From Candidatus Odinarchaeota archaeon (GTDB lineage Archaea > Asgardarchaeota > JAGGXT01), in NCBI GenBank assembly GCA_021162905.1, contig JAGGXT010000105.1, forward strand, positions 1 to 16,680: DNA of 16,680 bases, written 5' to 3'. Positions 1-6,311 of this stretch are shown piece by piece. Within the stretch, counting starts at the first letter, position 1, and every line of letters starts with the position of its first letter. Below the pieces are notes generated by a model that worked only from the letters and a program-made list of their open reading frames with translations, was not told the origin of the DNA and made no database searches. A program made the translations under genes and the position numbers.

Positions 1-249
1 ATGTATGGATATGAACTTAGAAAAAAAATAAAAGAAATCTTCAATTTTAGTTCAGCCGCAGTTACATCATATGTGGTATTATATAAACTGAAAAAGGAGG
101 GACTTGTAACAACAGAATGGCAAAAAGGTGAAGACGGGCGTCCTGACAGGAAGTATTATGTTATAACTGAAAAGGGACAGATAGCAATGAGGGAAGCAAA
201 GAAATTTCTTAATAACATTTTAAATACCGTTTTTGATAAAACTGATTAA
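1..249 (+). CDS. PadR-like winged-helix transcriptional regulator, 5' end cut by the window edge
   Basis: The 82 visible residues read as the later part of a PadR-type winged helix. They open with MYGYELRKKI, matching the family's 'hGYel' helix. A recognition-helix stretch ending in YKLKKEGLV follows, then the wing with GRPDRKYYVITEKG at about residues 46-59 and a short C-terminal helix. PadR proteins normally carry roughly 15-25 residues before the GYE motif, so the first base is probably inside the gene and the first Met is probably not its real start. PadR proteins are dimeric DNA-binding regulators that often control a neighbouring gene. The closest candidate target is the secreted toroid protein that begins 70 nt downstream on the same strand, but no operator was identified. 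The family call is firm; ligand and target are unknown. Confidence 0.8.
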   Translation: MYGYELRKKIKEIFNFSSAAVTSYVVLYKLKKEGLVTTEWQKGEDGRPDRKYYVITEKGQIAMREAKKFLNNILNTVFDKTD

Positions 250-256
250 CCACTAA

Positions 257-312
257 TTTTATAACTTATGTTTGTTTTATTTCACACCATGCTGTTTAAT
301 ACTGAAAGGAGG
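257..312 (+). promoter_or_regulatory. TATA-like box (257..266) and strong ribosome binding site (304..312) for the toroid protein
   Basis: The A/T-rich element ttttataact at 257..266 would place transcription start near 285-290. AAAGGAGGT at about 304..312 is a full-length Shine-Dalgarno sequence lying 7 nt before TTG at 320. It therefore selects that TTG over the earlier in-frame TTG at 272, which has no such site. The box is inferred by eye. Confidence 0.5.
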
Positions 313-319
313 TAAAGCA

Positions 320-1456
320 TTGAGCAATAAATCCTTTATAATGGTATTAATTCTTTCAATCCTCTTGGTAAGTGTTTTTTCTCCAGCACTATCGGCCACT
401 AGCAGAAAGGACCTCGTTGTTAATTATCTTTTGAATCATTATGATAAGGAAGAAGGAGCATTCTTCCTTACTAAAGGAGGACACTTGTCAATAAAAGTCT
501 CATATTATGCATATAGTGCACTAAGTCTTCTTGAGATTGAGGACTTTGATGAGAAAGTAAATACTACAATTATGAGTGATTGGCTAAAAAACAGACAAAT
601 CAGCGATAAAGAATCACCAAATTATGGGGCGTTTTCCGAACCTGAGTCTGATCATGTTGATATTTATGCAAGCATGTATGCAGTCTTGCTACTAGATAAA
701 CTAAATAAATTAGAGGATGAGGATTTAATCAATAAGACAGCATTAATTTCATGGGTTAATAGCTGTTATAATGAAGATGGATCTTTTTCAATGACACCTG
801 GTGACAAGTCCTCTTTATCAACAACATACGCGGCATTGATGATTTTAAATTCATTAAACGCAGTTGATGATATTGTAAATAAAACTATAACAATTAATTG
901 GATAAAAAACTTACAGTTGCTAGATGAAAACAGTAGTAATTATGGTGGATTTGCTATGTTCCCAAATTCAACTGATGTTTCACTTGACGCAGCTTATATG
1001 GCTTGGAAATCACTTAGAATACTCAATGCTGAAGACGAAATAGATACTAATAGTCTAAAAGCGTGGGTTATTTCTCTATATAATGATTCTGGATTCTTCT
1101 ATAGAGATGCAGAAAAAGAAATTTACAATATCTACTTAACATATTATGGTGTTCTTCTGCTCAAAGAGTTTGGAGAACTATCAGGAAAAAAGGAAGCTAT
1201 TGTATCATGGGTTCTTAGTTTACAGAGATCAGATGGTGGCTTTACATATTACGATGAAATGGAATCCAACCCTATTGCAACATCCTTAGCATTACTAATT
1301 CTAGCCGAACTAGACGCTTTGTCATCACTGAATGAAGCATCTCCATGGGTTTGGGGCGGATATACGTTTTTCCAAGTTCTTGGAATCACTATATTGGTGG
1401 TCATATTAGCTGTAATTGGTGGCTATATAATAAAAATAAAATACAGAAAAAGATAA
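320..1456 (+). CDS. Secreted, membrane-anchored alpha/alpha-toroid (prenyltransferase/squalene-oxidase repeat) protein
   Basis: The protein has 378 residues. It begins with a signal peptide (about 1-26, hydrophobic core from IMVLILSILL, likely cut after PALSA). It ends with a transmembrane helix (about 349-371) and a basic KIKYRKR stop-transfer tail, so the body should lie outside the cell membrane. Between them are six repeats of the terpenoid-cyclase/prenyltransferase toroid type. Each has a 'W-x2-S/N-L/C-x2' helix, a glycine turn (EGAF, YGAF, DGSF, YGGF, DSGF, DGGF) and a long Tyr/Leu-rich helix. The zinc ligand set and D/C/H arrangement of protein prenyltransferases and the DxDD motif of squalene-hopene cyclase are not evident, and an external location would not suit prenyl-diphosphate chemistry. 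I infer a binding or structural role at the cell surface. TTG is chosen as start because AAAGGAGGT precedes it. The 3' end faces the amidohydrolase gene across 16 nt. Confidence 0.75.
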   Translation: MSNKSFIMVLILSILLVSVFSPALSATSRKDLVVNYLLNHYDKEEGAFFLTKGGHLSIKVSYYAYSALSLLEIEDFDEKVNTTIMSDWLKNRQISDKESPNYGAFSEPESDHVDIYASMYAVLLLDKLNKLEDEDLINKTALISWVNSCYNEDGSFSMTPGDKSSLSTTYAALMILNSLNAVDDIVNKTITINWIKNLQLLDENSSNYGGFAMFPNSTDVSLDAAYMAWKSLRILNAEDEIDTNSLKAWVISLYNDSGFFYRDAEKEIYNIYLTYYGVLLLKEFGELSGKKEAIVSWVLSLQRSDGGFTYYDEMESNPIATSLALLILAELDALSSLNEASPWVWGGYTFFQVLGITILVVILAVIGGYIIKIKYRKR

Positions 1457-1472
1457 GAGTTGAAACATAGTT

Positions 1473-2822
1473 TTAAATGTCAATACCAAGTCGTCTCCAG
1501 AGTTCAGTAGATGACTTTTGTAGTTTCTCTTCAACATACTTCGCTGTTACTGTTAATACTTCCCCATTATCAACTACAAGTTCTCCATCAATGAATACCT
1601 TATCCACACTTTTAGCTCCTAGACCATAGACTATATGACCTACTGCACTATCTGCATATACAGGTGTAGGCGCAGGCTTTGGGTCCAGAACTGTTATATC
1701 TGCATACTTTCCTACTTCTATACTTCCGAATTTATCTTCGAGTCCGTATAATTTAGCACCATTTATTGTAGCCATTTCTAATACTTGCATGGGCGACATT
1801 GCTCGAGGGTCCCTTAAATTAAGTTTATGTATTAAAAACGCTGTTCTTATATTTTCAAAAGAATCAAATATGAATCCATCATTTCCTAAACCGATGGTGA
1901 TTCCAAGGTTAAGCATTTTAGGTACAGGTGAAACACCTACTGCATTTAACATGTTACTCATAGGGTTATGTGCAACTTTCGTATCTGTCTTTTTTATCAA
2001 TTCAAGTTCATCGTCATTAACATGAACTGCGTGAGCCAATACAGTATTAGGGCCTAAAAGTCCTACATCGTATAATCGTTCAACCGTTCTCTTTCCATAT
2101 CTTTCTAAATTATGATACAAATCTACTAATCCCTCGCTAGTATGAATAGTTATAGGGGCAGGGTATTTCTTTGCATATTCTAGCACTTTTTTAATGTGTT
2201 CGTCGCTTACTGTAAATGACGCATGAATGCTATACATGCCAAATATTTTATTGTCATTTGCTGAGCTTAATTTCTTAATGAACCTCACATTCTCTTTTAT
2301 TCCTCTATCTCCCTCTTCAACACTTCGTCGTTCAGTTGACTCAAAAGCTAATATTCCTCTAATTCCTACCTCTCTAACCCCTTTCTCGATATAGTCTAGA
2401 ACACCTTCTATCGAGTTTGGTCCACTATATGTGTCAGCAAAAAGCGTAGTACCGCTTCTTAACATTTCATAGCTTGCTGCTAAAGCACTTCCATATGCAT
2501 CATCATAGTTCATTGCTTCATCCTCAAACCACCATATCCGCTTAAGAATCTGCATAAAGTCTGTGGGTGGTTTTATTTTTAGAGGTGCGCCTCTTAAAAG
2601 AATTCCGTAAAGATGAGTATGACTGCATATAATTCCAGGAATTATGATTCTTTTTTTAAGGCTTATTTTTTCTTCTACATCACTTGCTTCATCTTTTACA
2701 TCATTCCATTTCCCCACAGCCTTGATCTTCTTGTCTTCTATGACTATATATCCATCTTCTATAATCCTACGATCTTTATCCATAGTTATTATTATGCCAC
2801 CTTCGATAAGCTTCTTAACCAT
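1473..2822 (-). CDS. Metal-dependent amidohydrolase, SsnA/MtaD-like (TrzA/ATZ deaminase family)
   Basis: This is a cytosolic TIM-barrel amidohydrolase of 449 residues, the usual size for the TrzA/ATZ group of amino-purine and triazine deaminases or hydrolases. Metal-binding marks are visible in order: HTH at about 68-70 (HxH on strand 1), IHTSEG (third His), HAVH (fourth metal or substrate His) and GLGNDGF (catalytic Asp). VAHNPMSN is another family signature. The stretches QILKRIWWFEDEA, FESTERR and SIHASFT, and the C-terminal PAPTPVYADSAVGH, resemble SsnA, an aminohydrolase named for selenium metabolism whose substrate is not established. No selenium gene is nearby, so a role in methylthioadenosine/adenosylhomocysteine-type deamination remains equally possible. 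GGTGAT at about 2834..2829 precedes ATG at 2822, so that start is preferred over the ATG at 2837, which lies upstream of this site. Confidence 0.8.
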   Translation of the reverse strand: MVKKLIEGGIIITMDKDRRIIEDGYIVIEDKKIKAVGKWNDVKDEASDVEEKISLKKRIIIPGIICSHTHLYGILLRGAPLKIKPPTDFMQILKRIWWFEDEAMNYDDAYGSALAASYEMLRSGTTLFADTYSGPNSIEGVLDYIEKGVREVGIRGILAFESTERRSVEEGDRGIKENVRFIKKLSSANDNKIFGMYSIHASFTVSDEHIKKVLEYAKKYPAPITIHTSEGLVDLYHNLERYGKRTVERLYDVGLLGPNTVLAHAVHVNDDELELIKKTDTKVAHNPMSNMLNAVGVSPVPKMLNLGITIGLGNDGFIFDSFENIRTAFLIHKLNLRDPRAMSPMQVLEMATINGAKLYGLEDKFGSIEVGKYADITVLDPKPAPTPVYADSAVGHIVYGLGAKSVDKVFIDGELVVDNGEVLTVTAKYVEEKLQKSSTELWRRLGIDI

Positions 2823-2902
2823 ATTTCTATCACCCATTAATTTAATAATTAAAGTATAGCTGATGTTAAGTGTTCAAATAATTCTTAAATAGATTGCTAT
2901 AC

Positions 2903-2912
2903 TTTTATATTA
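2903..2912 (+). promoter_or_regulatory. TATA box for a leaderless methyltransferase mRNA
   Basis: The element ttttatatta is centred about 27 nt before ATG at 2934, the normal archaeal distance from TATA box to transcription start. No Shine-Dalgarno sequence precedes the ATG. Together these predict that transcription begins at or beside the A of the start codon. Confidence 0.55.
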
Positions 2913-2933
2913 AAATAGATTAATGCAAAAATC

Positions 2934-4271
2934 ATGAAAGATGTCTATGAAAAGACAATATTGATCCTTAATGATTTTGAAAGAACGAGAAAACCTTTAA
3001 GGACTATTTTTTACTCTATAACATCCAACATCTCTTCCATCGAAAATCGTAGAGCAATATTTCACTATGTGGTAGAAGTAGTTAGAAGAATAAACACAAT
3101 AGATTTTATTTTATTGAAATTAACGCGAGGTAATTTTAAGAATATGAATACGACCCTTAAAAATACTTTGCGTCTTCTCACATTCTTATTAAAGTGGGAG
3201 ATGTACTCTGATAGTTCTTCTAAGCATAGAACCCTATCTTCTTTTACAGAATATATCAAAGATAAATCACAATATGATTTAATTAAGCCGTATGAAGAGA
3301 AAATAAAGAATTTTAACCTTGAGCGTGCATTAAAAAAACATAGCACAACTAAAAAATTAAGCTACCAATATTATTATCCAGAATGGATAGTTTCTGAACT
3401 ACTTAAAGTGATGCCATATTCTGAAGTGGAGGCCCTGCTTTCTTATACCTCTAAAAAGCGTATTACTTGGATTCGTGTAAATACTTTAAAAACAACGGTT
3501 GAGGGTGCACTAAAATCCCTTAAAAATGAAGGTATCGAAGTCAAAGTAGATACTGATTATCCTATAGCTCTTATGGTTAAACGTTCAAAAGTTCCTATCT
3601 CATTATCTAAAACTTTTAAGAGTGGTATGGTTACAATACAAGATAAAGCAAGTATGGTTACAGTTTTTGCATTAAATCCTCTCCCTGGAGAGACGATCTG
3701 GGACTCTTGCGCCGCGCCTGCTATGAAAACTACACTAATATCGCAACTAATGAATAACACAGGAATTGTGATAGCAACCGATTATTCATTAAAACGGTCA
3801 ATAAAAGCTATAGAAAATATAAACCTATTAGGCGTATCTAATGTTTCGTGGTTTATAGCTAATGCTGAGACTTTCTCGATAAAACTTGATATTGAAAAGG
3901 TACTAATCGATGCACCTTGCTCTTCCACAGGAGTTTTTCAATCAGACCCTGATTTTAAATGGCGTGTAACTCCTAGAAAGCTAAGATCTTTCATAACTCT
4001 TCAGAGAAGACTCCTAAAGGGGGTTTTGAACAATATCAAAAATGATGTAATAGTTGTTTATAGCACGTGTTCTATACTTCCTCAAGAGGGGGAAGAGCAA
4101 ATAATTTGGCTTAAAAACGAATTCGGGAAAAAAATCGAACTGGCGCCACCAGATATTATTGGAGAGCATGGATATTCTAAATACGAAATAAGTGAGTATA
4201 TCAAAAGAACTTTCCCGCATATTCATAAAACAAAAGGATTTTTTATTTCAAAATTCATATACCACCCATGA
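2934..4271 (+). CDS. NSUN/RsmB-type RNA (cytosine-C5) methyltransferase with NusB-like N-terminus
   Basis: This S-adenosylmethionine-dependent enzyme forms 5-methylcytosine in rRNA or tRNA and has 445 residues. Residues of about 1-130 are helical and resemble the NusB-like domain of RsmB (R-x2-F-x4-V-x2-V-R, then a Leu-rich LLTFLLKWE helix). After a linker comes the RsmB/NSUN catalytic domain. Motif I, WDSCAAPAMKT, is at about 256-266; motif IV, DAPCSSTG, has Cys at about 329; motif VI, YSTCSILPQEGE, has Cys at about 379. The two cysteines are the release and nucleophile residues of the family, so activity is expected. Motif I reads CAAPAMKT where most members have CAAPGGKT. The RNA target cannot be told from sequence. 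It diverges from the amidohydrolase and seems to be transcribed alone. Confidence 0.88.
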   Translation: MKDVYEKTILILNDFERTRKPLRTIFYSITSNISSIENRRAIFHYVVEVVRRINTIDFILLKLTRGNFKNMNTTLKNTLRLLTFLLKWEMYSDSSSKHRTLSSFTEYIKDKSQYDLIKPYEEKIKNFNLERALKKHSTTKKLSYQYYYPEWIVSELLKVMPYSEVEALLSYTSKKRITWIRVNTLKTTVEGALKSLKNEGIEVKVDTDYPIALMVKRSKVPISLSKTFKSGMVTIQDKASMVTVFALNPLPGETIWDSCAAPAMKTTLISQLMNNTGIVIATDYSLKRSIKAIENINLLGVSNVSWFIANAETFSIKLDIEKVLIDAPCSSTGVFQSDPDFKWRVTPRKLRSFITLQRRLLKGVLNNIKNDVIVVYSTCSILPQEGEEQIIWLKNEFGKKIELAPPDIIGEHGYSKYEISEYIKRTFPHIHKTKGFFISKFIYHP

Positions 4272-4310
4272 AAAATAATTCTTAGTTTTTATGATTAACA
4301 TTAAAGAAAT

Positions 4311-4357
4311 TTTTTATAGTTATATGTCCATATTTCAAATATCATACCCTATGGTGT
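4311..4357 (+). promoter_or_regulatory. TATA-like box (4311..4320) and GGTG ribosome binding site (4353..4356)
   Basis: The sequence ttttttatag at 4311..4320 would start transcription near 4340, downstream of the ATG at 4291. GGTG at 4353..4356 sits 6 nt before ATG at 4363. Both observations argue that the coiled-coil protein begins at 4363 rather than 24 codons earlier. Confidence 0.45.
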
Positions 4358-4362
4358 TGATA

Positions 4363-4857
4363 ATGAGTGAGTATAATACAAATGAGCAAGCTAAAAAATC
4401 ACAAGAATCCTTTTTAGAGAAAGAAAGTGTTCAAGAATCAGGGAAAGTAATCTCCGAGGATATCCAAAAATCACAAGTAGTTGTTGAAGAATCTAAACCT
4501 CAGCTTGCCAAACCAAAAATTTCTCCAACGCTTCTTTTACAGCAGATAATAGATTCAATAAATAAACTCGATAGCAAAATAATGTTGCTTTTAGGAAAGA
4601 TAGATGAACTAGCAAACCAACTAGAGGGGCTTAAAAAGGAAAGCAAAGGAGATTCCCTAGAGAAAAATCTCCAGACTTTAACAGCTTTGCTTCTTACGGA
4701 TGTTGTTAATAGATTAGGACTGACTCAACAATCAGGCTCTCCTGTACAAGTTGCGCAACGGATATCAATGCCTTCTCAACAACCAAGAAAAAGTGAGCCT
4801 GCAATAGAAGAGGAAGGATTAATTAAGCCAAGTAAAATTTTCAAAAGGCGTGAATAA
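4363..4857 (+). CDS. Hydrophilic coiled-coil protein of unknown function
   Basis: I do not recognise this 164-residue protein. Residues 1-50 are Glu/Lys/Ser/Gln-rich and probably disordered. A heptad-like helix follows at about 56-95 (LLLQQIIDSINKLDSKIMLL and on through IDELANQLEGL), then a second helix with TALLLTDVVNRLGL. The tail is Pro/Gln/Ser-rich and ends with the basic stretch KPSKIFKRRE. There are no cysteines, signal peptide or membrane segments. The layout of a short oligomerising coiled coil between flexible arms suggests a scaffold or adaptor. It lies 48 nt ahead of the Yip1-like gene on the same strand and could be co-transcribed with it. The start is taken at the ATG preceded by GGTG. 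Confidence 0.6.
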   Translation: MSEYNTNEQAKKSQESFLEKESVQESGKVISEDIQKSQVVVEESKPQLAKPKISPTLLLQQIIDSINKLDSKIMLLLGKIDELANQLEGLKKESKGDSLEKNLQTLTALLLTDVVNRLGLTQQSGSPVQVAQRISMPSQQPRKSEPAIEEEGLIKPSKIFKRRE

Positions 4858-4905
4858 TTTTTATTAGTTTCTAAATACACAATTTCATGAATTGGGGTAT
4901 CCAAG

Positions 4906-5676
4906 GTGGCAATAACAAATTGCCCTAAATGTGGTGCTCCTATATCTCCAGATGATGTAGTATGTCCTGTATGTGGTTCAAGATTAAGAGTTGAATTTTT
5001 AGAACGTGTTTTACCATTACTACGACCAGTAGAGAAAGAACAATTTAAACCCTTGACAATAAGAGAAATGATTTTTTATATCTTTACATATCCAGGTCTT
5101 GTTTTCCAGGATTATGCGATTACGTTTAGATCAAGTATTCCATTTATGTTTCTTTTTCTAAATGTTTTTCTTGATGGTTTACTTTTTCTTTCTCTCTCTA
5201 CTTTTGTAATTGGATTTTCCGATATTTTTCTTTGGAGTTTTATATCTTCTATGATTTCAGTGATAATAGGTGACTTATTAGTATTTATCATTGCATACAT
5301 TTTTTACTCATTACTCTTGTACGTAATCACCAGAATATTTACTGATAAGAGTAAGTTTTCCAGATCCTTTGCAATATTATTAATGTCGACAGCTCCTTTT
5401 CTAATCCACAAAATTATTGCAATACTTCTTATCTTTATTATACCTCCTGTTTCTGCGGGTGTTCCAATTGCTGCTTTTCCAGATTTAGTAACTCTATATT
5501 TCAACTCCCAAGCTTATGCTATAGCACGTCTGTTGGAATATGTTTTTGCAATATGGTTTACTCTTTTGATAGGCGTTGGTGTCAGAGAAATATACGATCT
5601 ACCTATTAATACGTCAATCTTTATAGCATTTGTAACAGTTTTATTAATTTATTTGTCACGGCTACTAGTTATATAA
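4906..5676 (+). CDS. Zinc-ribbon plus Yip1-like multi-pass membrane protein
   Basis: The protein has 256 residues. The N-terminus is a zinc ribbon with CPKC (Cys 6 and 9) and CPVC (Cys 20 and 23). An amphipathic linker follows with FYIFTYPGLVFQD, the 'P-x-x-v-F' entry typical of Yip1 domains. Then come about five hydrophobic segments (roughly 78-105, 107-143, 155-179, 204-226 and 234-256). In eukaryotes Yip1/Yif1 proteins sit in ER-Golgi membranes and bind Rab GTPases; archaeal and bacterial relatives are common and uncharacterised. The start is GTG with GGGG at 4894..4897 upstream. The stop lies inside an 8-bp palindrome shared with the convergent Vps25 gene. A membrane trafficking role would suit the ESCRT neighbours but is inference; the Yip1 call rests on topology and the entry motif. 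Confidence 0.65.
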   Translation: MAITNCPKCGAPISPDDVVCPVCGSRLRVEFLERVLPLLRPVEKEQFKPLTIREMIFYIFTYPGLVFQDYAITFRSSIPFMFLFLNVFLDGLLFLSLSTFVIGFSDIFLWSFISSMISVIIGDLLVFIIAYIFYSLLLYVITRIFTDKSKFSRSFAILLMSTAPFLIHKIIAILLIFIIPPVSAGVPIAAFPDLVTLYFNSQAYAIARLLEYVFAIWFTLLIGVGVREIYDLPINTSIFIAFVTVLLIYLSRLLVI

Positions 5677-6310
5677 AGTCTCTCAATTTTATTCTAATTA
5701 TTTTTTTATTTTTGCTGATCCATTCTGCTCTCTTCCTCTCTACTAGCAGATAAATTATTTTCTCTAAATATTCGGGAGGTAGCGAACTCCAGTATTCTTC
5801 AGACTTGAAAAGTTGATAAACGTCAAGTATAAGAAAGCCTGTTTGCCAAGCCCATTTATAGATATCTTCAGCTATTTCCTCATCGGTTTTCCAAAGAATT
5901 CTTATTCGTAACTTTTGCTTATCTATCCATGTTGCTAATTTATTATTTACTAAGTACTCAAAAATCTTAACAATAGCATTTAAACTAAGCTTGTGTTTGT
6001 TAAATTCAAAGGCTTTACTCTCTTGAATATCCTTTATTCCTACAATTAACTTCTTATGAAACGACGCCCACTTTATTAAAAAATCGCCCCATTCTTTTAA
6101 CCAGTGTTCTAACAAATCTTTATTTTTGGGGATATAATACATATGAACTAATTCTCTAAATTCTGGAAAAATTTCCTCCTCTTCAATAGTAATCTTCGGT
6201 AGAGCTTTTTCTGTTGTCATAATAACTTTTTCTTCTATAGAAGCTCTTTCTTTTTCTTTTACCGTTTTATCCTTTATTTTTTCTTTCTCTTTTACTTTGG
6301 TAGCTTCCAT
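5669..6310 (-). CDS. vps25: Vps25-like ESCRT-II subunit (tandem winged helices)
   Basis: The protein has 213 residues. About residues 1-45 form a Lys/Glu-rich, probably disordered extension. The rest aligns by eye with eukaryotic Vps25 along its length: FPEF (human RFPPFF), the first winged helix with a W..FL..W..FHK helix, QESKAFEFNKHKLS (human QESPLFNN..KLP), and WIDKQKLRIRILW (human WLDKSKSSFLIMW). The second winged helix has YKWAWQTG, VYQLF and RAEWISKNKKIIRI (human KAEIITVSDGRGVKF). In eukaryotes two Vps25 copies join Vps22 and Vps36 in ESCRT-II, and the second winged helix recruits ESCRT-III. It follows vps4 with a 1-nt gap, so the two are co-transcribed. ATG at 6310 is chosen; an earlier GTG at 6319 lies within the GGAAGTG that probably serves as ribosome binding site. 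Confidence 0.88.
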   Translation of the reverse strand: MEATKVKEKEKIKDKTVKEKERASIEEKVIMTTEKALPKITIEEEEIFPEFRELVHMYYIPKNKDLLEHWLKEWGDFLIKWASFHKKLIVGIKDIQESKAFEFNKHKLSLNAIVKIFEYLVNNKLATWIDKQKLRIRILWKTDEEIAEDIYKWAWQTGFLILDVYQLFKSEEYWSSLPPEYLEKIIYLLVERKRAEWISKNKKIIRIKLRDFI

Positions 6311-6311
6311 A

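Noticed and set aside
272..319. Longer N-terminus for the toroid protein starting at TTG 272
   Set aside because: It would place 16 residues before the signal peptide and include the strong AAAGGAGGT ribosome binding site within the coding region.
272..1456. Protein prenyltransferase beta subunit or squalene-hopene cyclase enzyme
   Set aside because: The repeats fit the fold, but I could not find zinc ligands or a DxDD motif, and the protein has a signal peptide and membrane anchor.
1789..2025. Open frame of 78 codons on the plus strand inside the amidohydrolase gene
   Set aside because: It is antisense to a well-supported enzyme with intact motifs, has no ribosome binding site and resembles nothing known.
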